Shown here piece after piece: positions 1 to 5,058 of a DNA stretch of 5,058 bases. The position numbers and the translations under genes are program-made. Source of the DNA: Paracoccaceae bacterium (GTDB lineage: Bacteria > Pseudomonadota > Alphaproteobacteria > Rhodobacterales > Rhodobacteraceae); the NCBI GenBank assembly GCA_007121055.1, contig SKMM01000032.1, forward strand, positions 1-5,058. Reading direction: 5' to 3'. The notes beneath the pieces are model-generated. The model was not told the DNA's origin. It worked only from the letters and a program-made list of their open reading frames with translations, and made no database searches. Position 1 is the first letter of the stretch. Every line of letters begins with the position of its first letter.

Positions 1-121
1 GCACCTCCACCCCCTCGGCCCGCCGCAGCCGCGCCGCCAGCGCTCGCGCCGGGCCACTGTCGCGGTCGGCCACGGCGCTGCGCCACCAGGCCGCGGCGGC
101 CTCTCCCCTCGTCTCGGTCAT
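1..121 (-). CDS. casB: CasB/Cse2 (Cas11e), Cascade small subunit, N-terminal fragment
   Basis: Only the first 40 codons are inside the window; the gene continues past the left edge. The product begins MTETRGEAAAAWWRSAVADR. It shows the usual start of Cse2: a Trp pair (W12-W13) in a first helix, then a D-x-G stretch (D21-G23), R26, and a basic L-R-R-A segment (residues 32-35). In the family, two Cse2 copies form the belly of type I-E Cascade and stabilise the crRNA-target DNA R-loop through basic surfaces. The ATG overlaps the casA stop as ATGA, and an AAGGAG Shine-Dalgarno lies 8 nt upstream inside casA, so translational coupling is likely. The assignment rests on the short N-terminal pattern and on its position directly after casA, where Cse2 normally sits. 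The rest of the protein cannot be judged here. Confidence 0.9.
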   Translation of the reverse strand, partial: MTETRGEAAAAWWRSAVADRDSGPARALAARLRRAEGVEV

Positions 122-1587
122 GCGGCCTTCTCCTTCCTGCGCTCCGGCACCGGCAGGCCGAGCGCCATGAAGGCCACCCCGCCGATCTTTCCATGGCCCG
201 CGAAGCTGGCCGTGAGGTTGCGACGCGCCGCGACGATGGCTGCCTGATCCTTGGTGTCGCGGTCGGCCAGCCCGGGGAGGGCGTGGCGATCGAACAGCGC
301 CAGGGCCACCCCGCGCAGATCCTCCAGCCATCCGCGGGCAGCGGCATCCGGATCCCCAGCCATCGCCGCGATGCGCGCCTCGAAGGCGCCCTGGGTGGAC
401 AGGAAGAACTCTTCGCGCGCGGCCTCCCGCGCCGCCCCCTCGGCCAGCACCGTGGCGAGGGCGCCCCGCAGCGCCACCGCCAGCCCCTCGGCCGCCGTCA
501 CCATGCCCTCGATCCGGGCCATCAGATCGGCCGGGGGCGCGATCAGCGGTGCGCGGGAGAAGGCGAAGTCGCGGGGCTTCATGTTGTCCATCGCCCATCC
601 GGCCACGATGATCTGGGCCGGGTTGCGGGACCGCTGCTGCCAGAGCTCCACCACCCCGGCCCGTCGCGCCGTATCGTCCTGCGACGCGCGCGGCAGCGTC
701 ACCCCGAGCCAGTTGCGGTAGCCGAAAGCCCCGGCCCTCGGGTGGCGCGGCAGCAGCTCGGCTCCCGCCTTGATGCGATAATGCGGCGTGAGCGGATGCT
801 CCCAGCCTGCGTAGTTGGTTCCATTGGGCTTCTGCACCACGCCGATGACCAGCTCCTCCCGCCCCACCAGCCTCAGCCGCCGCGGCATCCCGAACAGCGC
901 CTCGGCAGGGTGGGCCGCCTCCGGAAACAGCTTCTCCCCCCTGGCCGAGCTGCGCGGCGCACCCATCCAGGGCAGGTCCTCGGGACGCGCCGGCCTGCCC
1001 TCCGGCACATTCGCCCAGACCAGCGGCCACAGCCCGCCGCCCGGATCGACCAGCGTGACCATCGGCCCGCCGCCCCGCATCGAGGTCCGGTTTCCCGCGC
1101 CGCCTGCCGGGGCATGGGCCTGCAACGTGTAGAGGGCAATGGCCGCCAGCGCCGGCGACAGCGCCGGGTAGCGCCCGCGCCGGACCATCAGATCGGCGTT
1201 GTTGCGCTGGGTCTGCCCGCCGGCGCTGTCGATGAACAGCATGTCGGGGGGATTGGGGCTTTTCTCACCCGCCTCGAAGGGCTCGGGGTCCTGCAGGAAG
1301 CGGGGGCCGTCGCCCATCAGCTCGAAGGCCGGGGCGAAGGGCGCGAGCCGCGCGCGCAGACGTTCCGGGTCGGGGCGGGCGCGCGCCTCCCAGTCATCGG
1401 GGTCCGCGGGCGGATCGACCAGACGGACGAGGCCGACGAGAAGTTCCAGGCAGGCGATGTTCAGATCCGGCCGCGGCCAGTCCGGAAAGGCGAGCCCGTC
1501 ATCGGCCATCTGCCAGGGCGCGATGGTGGCGCGGGTCCCATCCTTGCGCAGCACCGGGATCCACGGGTCCGAAATCAGGTTCAACAC
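118..1587 (-). CDS. casA: CasA/Cse1 (Cas8e), large subunit of type I-E Cascade
   Basis: This is the large subunit of the type I-E effector complex. In the family it recognises the PAM, helps open the target duplex and provides the docking site for Cas3. From the GTG at 1587 the protein has 489 residues, close to the family's usual 500. It opens with LNLISDPWIPV (2-12), the standard Cse1 N-terminus. Other recognisable segments are GPRFLQDP (94-101), RNNADL (128-133), the glycine-rich loop APAGGAGNRTSMRGGGP (159-175), GWEHPLTPHY (261-270), and GWAMDNMKPRDF (330-341). The part after about residue 355 is helical and should be the C-terminal four-helix bundle. The glycine loop lines up, from memory, with the PAM-sensing loop of E. 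coli CasA; K253 could be the lysine finger, but this is a guess. The only cysteine is C46, so the zinc-binding site of some Cse1 proteins is absent. The frame stays open to a TTG at 1641 overlapping the cas3 stop, but that start has no Shine-Dalgarno and adds 18 residues not typical of Cse1. GTG 1587 has GAGGG 7 nt upstream; TTG 1584 is an alternative. Confidence 0.96.
   Translation of the reverse strand: MLNLISDPWIPVLRKDGTRATIAPWQMADDGLAFPDWPRPDLNIACLELLVGLVRLVDPPADPDDWEARARPDPERLRARLAPFAPAFELMGDGPRFLQDPEPFEAGEKSPNPPDMLFIDSAGGQTQRNNADLMVRRGRYPALSPALAAIALYTLQAHAPAGGAGNRTSMRGGGPMVTLVDPGGGLWPLVWANVPEGRPARPEDLPWMGAPRSSARGEKLFPEAAHPAEALFGMPRRLRLVGREELVIGVVQKPNGTNYAGWEHPLTPHYRIKAGAELLPRHPRAGAFGYRNWLGVTLPRASQDDTARRAGVVELWQQRSRNPAQIIVAGWAMDNMKPRDFAFSRAPLIAPPADLMARIEGMVTAAEGLAVALRGALATVLAEGAAREAAREEFFLSTQGAFEARIAAMAGDPDAAARGWLEDLRGVALALFDRHALPGLADRDTKDQAAIVAARRNLTASFAGHGKIGGVAFMALGLPVPERRKEKAA
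130..135 (-). promoter_or_regulatory. Ribosome binding site of casB inside the casA 3' end
   Basis: On the minus strand AAGGAG lies 8 nt before the casB ATG at 121-119, within the last codons of casA. It fixes the casB start at the ATGA overlap and supports coupled translation of the two Cascade subunits. Confidence 0.7.
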
Positions 1588-1594
1588 GACACAG

Positions 1595-1610
1595 CCCTCA
1601 CCACCGAGGG
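1595..1610 (-). promoter_or_regulatory. casA ribosome binding site within a short hairpin
   Basis: The minus strand reads CCCTC-GGTGGT-GAGGG, a 5-bp perfect stem with a 6-nt loop. The right arm GAGGG is the casA Shine-Dalgarno, 7 nt before GTG 1587. The stem starts 27 nt after the cas3 stop codon. If it forms in mRNA it would lower free initiation at casA. This is seen as sequence only; no folding energy was calculated. Confidence 0.45.
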
Positions 1611-1637
1611 AAAGGTAGAAAGGGCCCGGATGGGGCG

Positions 1638-4103
1638 TCAATCGAAAACCAGACCCAGACCGGCGTCGTAGCCAAGGCCATGACAGATTTCGCCACCCTC
1701 CCCGACCTCCACGAAGCGGCGGGTGCGGGTCAGCCAGTCCGGCAGGCCCGGGGGCGGGGCGCTGTCAGGCAGCGGCAGGCGCGACAGCCGCGCCGCGCTC
1801 GCCTGCACTTCGGACAGCTGGCAGGTCTCCACCCCCCACGTCCCGCCGCTCCATGGCGCGCCGGCCCTGCCCAGCACCAGGGGCAGTTGCGGCTGGCCCA
1901 GCCGGGTGGGGTAGTCGGCATCGCCGGCCCCGGCCGCACCCTGCCGATAGCCGGCTTCCCAGTCGATCAGGTTCTGCCCGGCATGGGTGCGCGCAGCAGC
2001 CGCGGCCCCCATGGTCTGCAGCTCCGCCGCCTCCAGCGGCGCGGGCAGCGAAAGGTCCTCGCCATGGGCAGCCTCGATCAGCGCCCGCAGGCCATCGGGC
2101 GCGCGGATCGCACCTGCGGCAAACAGGGTCTCGGCCGTGCGCCAGAGCAGCGGCGATGGATAGACAAAGGCGCCTTGCCCCATCACGGGATGCGCCCACC
2201 GCTCGAATGCCACCTCTCCCGGATCCGGGGACAGCACCCGCAGCACCGGCGCCGGCACAGGCCGCGCAGAGGCAGGCCGGAGGTCCATGTGCCGCCAGAG
2301 CCGCCCCGCCCGCTGGATCAGCGCCGCCATGGGCGCGAGGTCCGACACCATCACGTCGAAATCGAGGTCGAGCGAGCTTTCGACCACCTGCGTCGCCACC
2401 AGCACCCGCCCCGGCCGAGCAGCGCGGCCCTTGCCATAGGCGGCCAGCGCGGCAGCCTCATGGCGCTTGCGGTCCGAGAGCGCGAAGCGGGCGTGCAGCA
2501 GATCCGCCGGCACGCCCCTCTCGCGCAGGGCCTCGCAGGCTGCCACCGCCTCGTCCACGGCATTGCGGATGAGGACACAGGCCGCCCCTGCCGACGCCGC
2601 CGCATTCAAGCAGTCGAACGCGCCTTCGAGGCAGCCGATTCGCTCCACTGCAACAGGGCCCCGCACGGCGGGTCCGGTGCGGACCTCCGGCGCGGGGTGT
2701 CCGGGAAGGGTGAGAGCGGGGTAATCCAGGCGCTCGGGCGGGGCGGTGGACCGGCCCGCCCCAGCCTCGAAGGCCGCCACCAGCCGCGCCCGCAGCGCCC
2801 GATCCAGCGTCGCGGACATCAGGATCGCCGAGCCGCCCTGCGCCGCATGAACATGCAGCAGCCGGCAGAGCAGCGCCCCCATGTAGGGGTCCCCCATCTC
2901 ATGCGCCTCGTCCACGATCAGGATCTTGGACGACAGGGCGAACTGCCGCAGCGGCGCGTGGCGGGCCCGCACCACCGCCAGCAGCGCCTGGTCCACCGTC
3001 CCCACCCCCACATCGGCCATCAGCGCCTTGCGGCGCCCGTCCATCAGCCATTCGGTGGGGCCCGGCTCGTCCGGGTTCAACGCGCGCGCCTCGGCCAGCT
3101 CGCGAAAGCCGCCGTGCATGCCGGCCCGGCCGTGGGCCAGCGCGAGGCTGGGCGCTCCGGCGTAGAGCCGACACAGCACGGCGGCCACGCGGGGAAACAT
3201 GGCGTCTGCCGTGGCCATGGTGGGGAGCGCCAGATAGAGGCCCCGCCCCTTGCCCGCCAGCAGCATCCGCTGCGCAAGGAGCATCGCCGCCTCGGTCTTG
3301 CCCGAACCCGTCTCGTCCTCCAGGAGCGCGATCATCGGCCCTTCCGGCAGGGCGACCGCCGCACAGGCCGCCTGCAGGGGCCGAGGGGCGAACCGATAGA
3401 GCTGCGTCGCGGCGGGCCGGGGGGTGGCGATGCCTGCAGCCTCAACCGCCGTTTCGGCCTGGGCGCGCGCCTTAGCGAGATAGTCGCCCGGGTCCGGTCC
3501 GGGGGCCGTCGGCGGGAACCATTCTGGGTTCGACCCGATCCAGTCCGCCACGGTGATGAGCCCGGCCAGCCGCCAGGACAGAGGGGCCACATCGGACCGC
3601 TCCAGCGCTGCAAGCGAGGCCTGCGGCCAAAGCGCGGCGAAGGCGGCAATCACCTCTCCCGCATCAGCCACCGCCTCCGGCCCGGCGGCCCGCAGCATCG
3701 CGGCCCATGCGGTGCGGTCCAGCGTCTCGTCCTTCTGCGGTGGCCTCCCGTGATGCCCCGCCGAGGCGGCATAGAGCTGATGCCGGATCCGCCAGCCGGC
3801 CCCGAGCAGCGGCGCGAGCAACCCGCCATCATGGTGACGCAGGAGCGCCTCGGTCACTTCCCAGTGGAGCCCCGCCGCCTGGGGCTGCCCCCGCTCCAGC
3901 ATGGCCCGAAACGCCTCACTGACCTTGCCGAGGTCATGCAATGCCGCGAGCAGCAGACACGCCTCCCGCACCCCATCGCTCAGCCCCCATGGCACGATCA
4001 GCCGTTCTGCCACTGCGGCAACATCGAGCATGTGATAGACCGCCGGATGGGCGATGCCTCGGGCATCGGCGCTCTTGCCCGGCCAGCGCGCGATCGCGTC
4101 CAT
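1638..4103 (-). CDS. cas3: Cas3, type I-E HD nuclease and SF2 DNA helicase
   Basis: Cas3 is recruited by Cascade at an R-loop, nicks the displaced strand and then unwinds and degrades the target 3'-5'. From ATG 4103 the protein has 821 residues, somewhat shorter than E. coli Cas3 (about 890). The N-terminus MDAIARWPGKSAD matches the W-x-GKS start of type I-E Cas3. The HD domain (about 1-215) carries H24 in the YHMLDVAA segment, H56-D57 of HDLGK, H80, H117-H118 (GHHG) and D187 (VADW), so the metal ligands look complete. The helicase shows Walker A ETGSGKTEA (264-272), motif Ia LPTMATAD (293-300), DEAH (398-401), SAT (430-432), motif V ATQVVESSLDLDFD (570-583) and motif VI QRAGRLWRH (597-605). 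Residues 606-821 are the accessory C-terminal domain. The frame is open upstream to ATG 4175 and GTG 4181, adding a Gly/Pro-rich stretch without family resemblance. ATG 4103 is preferred because homology starts there and GGAGG lies 5 nt upstream. It is the first gene of the operon. The HD domain, helicase and neighbours make the call near certain. Confidence 0.98.
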   Translation of the reverse strand: MDAIARWPGKSADARGIAHPAVYHMLDVAAVAERLIVPWGLSDGVREACLLLAALHDLGKVSEAFRAMLERGQPQAAGLHWEVTEALLRHHDGGLLAPLLGAGWRIRHQLYAASAGHHGRPPQKDETLDRTAWAAMLRAAGPEAVADAGEVIAAFAALWPQASLAALERSDVAPLSWRLAGLITVADWIGSNPEWFPPTAPGPDPGDYLAKARAQAETAVEAAGIATPRPAATQLYRFAPRPLQAACAAVALPEGPMIALLEDETGSGKTEAAMLLAQRMLLAGKGRGLYLALPTMATADAMFPRVAAVLCRLYAGAPSLALAHGRAGMHGGFRELAEARALNPDEPGPTEWLMDGRRKALMADVGVGTVDQALLAVVRARHAPLRQFALSSKILIVDEAHEMGDPYMGALLCRLLHVHAAQGGSAILMSATLDRALRARLVAAFEAGAGRSTAPPERLDYPALTLPGHPAPEVRTGPAVRGPVAVERIGCLEGAFDCLNAAASAGAACVLIRNAVDEAVAACEALRERGVPADLLHARFALSDRKRHEAAALAAYGKGRAARPGRVLVATQVVESSLDLDFDVMVSDLAPMAALIQRAGRLWRHMDLRPASARPVPAPVLRVLSPDPGEVAFERWAHPVMGQGAFVYPSPLLWRTAETLFAAGAIRAPDGLRALIEAAHGEDLSLPAPLEAAELQTMGAAAAARTHAGQNLIDWEAGYRQGAAGAGDADYPTRLGQPQLPLVLGRAGAPWSGGTWGVETCQLSEVQASAARLSRLPLPDSAPPPGLPDWLTRTRRFVEVGEGGEICHGLGYDAGLGLVFD

Positions 4104-4108
4104 GCCCC

Positions 4109-4113
4109 CCTCC
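4109..4113 (-). promoter_or_regulatory. Ribosome binding site deciding the cas3 start
   Basis: A perfect GGAGG on the minus strand ends 5 nt before ATG 4103. It supports this start over the upstream GTG 4181 and ATG 4175. ATG 4175 also has a weaker GAGG about 6 nt upstream, so a longer form cannot be fully excluded. Confidence 0.7.
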
Positions 4114-4290
4114 GTCGCCACGGGCAACCCGGCCGGGCCCCTGCCGGATCCTCGTCCCGGCGTGGCCCCAGCCATCGCCACCCTCGGAATCTGTCATGAA
4201 AGCCGGCGGTGCGGAACGGCGAGCCCGGCCGCCCGCAAAGGATCCCTGCGGAGATCGACGCACCGCGCCCATCACAATCGGTGTCGCACG

Positions 4291-4307
4291 CATCCCCCGG
4301 TGGGATG
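4291..4307. repeat. Inverted repeat, 6-bp arms, 5-nt loop
   Basis: CATCCC (4291-4296) and GGGATG (4302-4307) are perfectly complementary around CCGGT. It directly abuts the 12-bp palindrome at 4307-4318, sharing base 4307. It could be a hairpin in the cas3 leader or part of a protein-binding site; function unknown. Confidence 0.5.
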
Positions 4308-4318
4308 TCCGATCGGAC
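4307..4318. repeat. Perfect 12-bp palindrome GTCCGATCGGAC, operator candidate
   Basis: The 12 bases equal their own reverse complement. The element lies about 200 bp upstream of ATG 4103. With no loop it suits a dimeric DNA-binding protein better than an RNA hairpin. Its GTCCG half-site recurs in the inverted repeat at 4395-4413. No regulator gene is in the window, so the role is inferred. Confidence 0.45.
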
Positions 4319-4394
4319 GACGTTGCCACATTCCAATCGCCACAGACCGTCTCGCCACCCATGGCCGGGCGTCGGCGAAGCCCCGGGATCAGAC

Positions 4395-4413
4395 GTCCGG
4401 CGCAGAACCGGAC
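4395..4413. repeat. Inverted repeat GTCCGG-N7-CCGGAC
   Basis: Perfect 6-bp arms (4395-4400 and 4408-4413) flank a 7-nt loop. The arms contain the same GTCCG/CGGAC half-site as the palindrome at 4307-4318, but with wider spacing. It could be a hairpin or a related binding site. Confidence 0.45.
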
Positions 4414-4421
4414 CCGCAAGA

Positions 4422-4433
4422 ACGCTGCAGCGT
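4422..4433. repeat. Perfect 12-bp palindrome ACGCTGCAGCGT
   Basis: The 12 bases equal their own reverse complement; the element lies 8 bp from the preceding inverted repeat. It is a possible dimer-binding site in the presumed cas3 promoter or leader. No function can be assigned from sequence. Confidence 0.45.
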
Positions 4434-4443
4434 CCAAGCCCGT

Positions 4444-4482
4444 CCACCGAAATCCACGCCACCCGGATGGGATTTCAGGTGG
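4444..4482. repeat. Long inverted repeat, 12-bp arms with one bulge
   Basis: The left arm CCACCGAAATCC (4444-4455) pairs with the right arm GGATTTCAGGTGG (4470-4482) over 12 bp, with a single unpaired A in the right arm and a 14-nt loop. This is the longest dyad in the window. Neither strand has a T-run directly after it, so it is not a standard intrinsic terminator. It may fold in RNA upstream of cas3 or mark a recombination or protein-binding site. Confidence 0.55.
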
Positions 4483-4492
4483 GATATTCCGG

Positions 4493-4507
4493 ATAGCCTA
4501 AGGCTAT
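4493..4507. repeat. Perfect 15-nt dyad ATAGCCT-A-AGGCTAT
   Basis: Two 7-bp arms surround one central base. It lies about 35 bp beyond the 3' end of tRNA-Ser. With such a tight centre it looks like an operator. As RNA it could only form a 6-bp stem with a 3-nt loop. A short T-rich stretch follows on the plus strand, but no plus-strand gene is seen that would need a terminator. Confidence 0.45.
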
Positions 4508-4510
4508 GTG

Positions 4511-4540
4511 ATTGTTTTTATATAGAAAAGGTTTGATTTT
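4511..4540 (-). promoter_or_regulatory. AT-rich block, weak promoter candidate for the cas operon
   Basis: This 30-bp block between the tRNA-Ser 3' end and the dyad cluster is far richer in A+T than its surroundings. On the minus strand it contains TATATAAAAA (4524-4515), a fair -10 element pointing toward cas3. No convincing -35 element lies 16-18 bp upstream, because that position falls within the tRNA 3' end. A start here would give a leader of roughly 400 nt spanning all six inverted repeats. The block may instead be a leftover of tRNA-targeted integration or a processing region for the tRNA 3' end. Confidence 0.25.
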
Positions 4541-4630
4541 TGGCGGAGAGACAGGGATTCGAACCCTGGGTGGGGTCACCCCCACAACGGTTTTCGAGAC
4601 CGCCCCGTTCGACCGCTCCGGCACCTCTCC
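4541..4630 (-). tRNA. tRNA-Ser, anticodon CGA
   Basis: A 90-nt class II tRNA that decodes UCG. The acceptor stem pairs GGAGAGG (4630-4624) with TCTCTCC (4551-4545), with one G-T pair at its base, followed by discriminator G (4544) and an encoded CCA (4543-4541). The anticodon loop is CTCGAAA with anticodon CGA at 4596-4594. The long variable arm typical of tRNA-Ser is a 6-bp GTGGGG/CCCCAC stem with loop GTGA (4585-4570). The T arm is CAGGG/CCCTG around TTCGAAT. All arms are intact, so the gene should be functional. It lies just upstream of the cas operon in the same orientation. Confidence 0.97.
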
Positions 4631-4642
4631 GCGGTCAGGATC

Positions 4643-4671
4643 GAGATAATCGAGCGCGGGGAGGGACGCAA
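4643..4671 (-). promoter_or_regulatory. Candidate promoter of tRNA-Ser
   Basis: On the minus strand TTGCGT (4671-4666) and TATCTC (4648-4643) are spaced by exactly 17 bp. The -10 element ends 12 nt before the tRNA 5' end, which would give a leader of about 5-6 nt, normal for tRNA genes. Both hexamers match the sigma-70 consensus only partly, as is common in GC-rich alphaproteobacteria. Confidence 0.4.
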
Positions 4672-4761
4672 GACGACAGGCATGCCGGTACACAGGGCCG
4701 GAGCACAGAAGCGGTGGACCGGCGCGGCAGGAAGAGGAGGGCACCGCAGCGATGGACGTCA

Positions 4762-4788
4762 GCGCTCCGTCGGCGCGGCCCGGAGCGC
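4762..4788. repeat. GC-rich inverted repeat upstream of tRNA-Ser
   Basis: GCGCTCCG (4762-4769) and CGGAGCGC (4781-4788) form a perfect 8-bp stem with an 11-nt loop. A further CACCGC (4742-4747) could pair with GCGGTG (4787-4792). No T-run follows on either strand. It may help stop transcription coming from the gene at 4880 before it reaches tRNA-Ser, but that is inference. Confidence 0.4.
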
Positions 4789-4848
4789 GGTGACTGCAGA
4801 AAAGAGGTATCCATGAACCTTTGTGTTTTTTTATCAGAAACCTAACAG

Positions 4849-4872
4849 AGATTTCTTTCGCGCGCGAAATCT
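4849..4872 (-). terminator. Nested dyad after the unrecognised gene, possible terminator without T-run
   Basis: AGATTTC (4849-4855) pairs with GAAATCT (4866-4872). Inside lies the perfect 14-bp palindrome TTTCGCGCGCGAAA (4856-4869). The element starts 7 nt after the stop codon of the gene ending at 4880, the usual place for a terminator. The minus strand lacks a T-run after the stem (an A-run follows instead), so classic intrinsic termination is doubtful. It could act in mRNA 3'-end protection or Rho-dependent termination. Confidence 0.35.
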
Positions 4873-4879
4873 GACGCGG

Positions 4880-5058
4880 TCAGTCACGGCCCTGCCTGCG
4901 CAGCCAGGCTTCCAGCCGCGTCAGGAAGGCCGCATCCACGCCCGGACCCGACAGCATTGCCCGCCCCGGGGCGGCCTCCAGAAACAGCCCGGGGGCCACG
5001 GGCGGGCCGGAGACGGGCGCGGACGGGGCACCAGCGGTCTCCGGGGGGGGCGGGGTCC
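4880..5058 (-). CDS. C-terminal fragment of an unrecognised protein
   Basis: An open frame enters from the right edge and ends at TGA 4882-4880. About 59 residues are visible. The first part is a Pro/Ala-rich low-complexity stretch, probably a flexible linker. The end, APGLFLEAAPGRAMLSGPG followed by a likely amphipathic helix AAFLTRLEAWLRRQGRD, looks like a small terminal helical piece. The frame has GC-rich third positions as expected for a real gene here. A neighbouring minus frame is also open for most of this stretch, so the frame choice is good but not certain. I do not recognise the family. The gene is separated from the cas operon by tRNA-Ser and probably belongs to the chromosomal backbone, not to CRISPR-Cas. 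Confidence 0.55.
   Translation of the reverse strand, partial: TPPPPETAGAPSAPVSGPPVAPGLFLEAAPGRAMLSGPGVDAAFLTRLEAWLRRQGRD

Larger units (their letters stand above)
4104..4540. other. Non-coding stretch between tRNA-Ser and cas3
   Basis: No open frame here resembles a known protein; the several overlapping open frames on both strands are what GC-rich DNA gives by chance. The stretch should hold the cas3 promoter and 5' leader. Its right end (4511-4540) is strikingly AT-rich. The middle (4291-4507) holds six inverted repeats, listed separately. The left part (4104-4290) shows nothing beyond the cas3 ribosome binding site and the weaker upstream start codons. No CRISPR repeats are present, so this is not a leader-array junction. 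Confidence 0.7.

Noticed and set aside
193..1671. 492-codon open frame on the plus strand opposite casA
   Set aside because: It is a shadow frame of casA with Arg/Gln/His-rich composition and no family pattern.
1680..4199. 839-codon open frame on the plus strand opposite cas3
   Set aside because: It is an antisense shadow of cas3 caused by high GC and third-position bias. Its translation is rich in Arg, Gly and Pro and has no recognisable domain, while the minus strand encodes all Cas3 motifs.
3934..4501. Overlapping open frames on both strands across the tRNA-Ser to cas3 gap
   Set aside because: None has a recognisable domain, and they overlap each other in several frames. The stretch is better read as non-coding.
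4475..4744. 89-codon minus-strand frame ending in PVSPPKIKPFLYKN
   Set aside because: It runs through tRNA-Ser in the sense direction; its C-terminal half is the translated tRNA.
4818..4834. T-run on the plus strand as an intrinsic terminator
   Set aside because: The only possible stem before it is 3+3 bp broken by an internal loop, and there is no plus-strand gene to terminate.
4540..4845. 101-codon plus-strand frame starting MAERQGFEPWVGS
   Set aside because: It reads antisense through tRNA-Ser. The GFEPW pattern comes from the T arm; such frames are a well-known false gene call.
4813..4845. Ten-codon plus-strand frame MNLCVFLSET with GAGG 5 nt upstream
   Set aside because: No plus-strand gene follows within the window that it could lead into, and a frame this short arises easily by chance.
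1..5058. CRISPR array
   Set aside because: No regularly spaced direct repeats of 28-29 bp are visible, and none of the gaps resembles a type I-E repeat.

Overview
The window is GC-rich, with strong G/C preference at codon third positions. It most likely comes from an alphaproteobacterium of the Rhodobacterales type (Rhodobacter/Paracoccus-like). This is inferred from base composition, the Ala/Arg/Pro-rich proteins and the style of the tRNA-Ser gene; no taxonomic marker was searched.

All genes lie on the minus strand, so transcription runs from high to low coordinates. From right to left: the 3' end of an unrecognised gene (4880 to beyond 5058); about 250 bp of intergenic DNA with two inverted repeats; tRNA-Ser(CGA) with an encoded CCA end and a plausible close promoter (4541-4630); about 440 bp without a gene (4104-4540), with an AT-rich block next to the tRNA and six inverted repeats packed into 4291-4507; then cas3 (4103-1638), casA/cse1/cas8e (1587-118) and the first 40 codons of casB/cse2 (121 to the left edge).

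The last three genes are the start of a type I-E CRISPR-Cas operon in the order cas3-casA-casB. The remaining genes of such a locus (cas7e, cas5e, cas6e, cas1, cas2) and a CRISPR array are expected to the left but are not in this window. Cascade, which includes CasA and CasB, binds crRNA-matched DNA. CasA reads the PAM and recruits Cas3, the HD nuclease/helicase that degrades the target. All key motifs of Cas3 and the recognisable CasA segments are intact, so the visible part of the system looks functional. casA and casB overlap by ATGA and are probably translationally coupled. casA begins about 50 nt after the cas3 stop, behind a small hairpin that includes its own Shine-Dalgarno sequence.

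The protein-coding content is a known system. The parts that the genes do not explain are the dyad-rich 217 bp upstream of cas3, the position of the operon directly after a tRNA-Ser gene, and the possible RBS hairpin between cas3 and casA.
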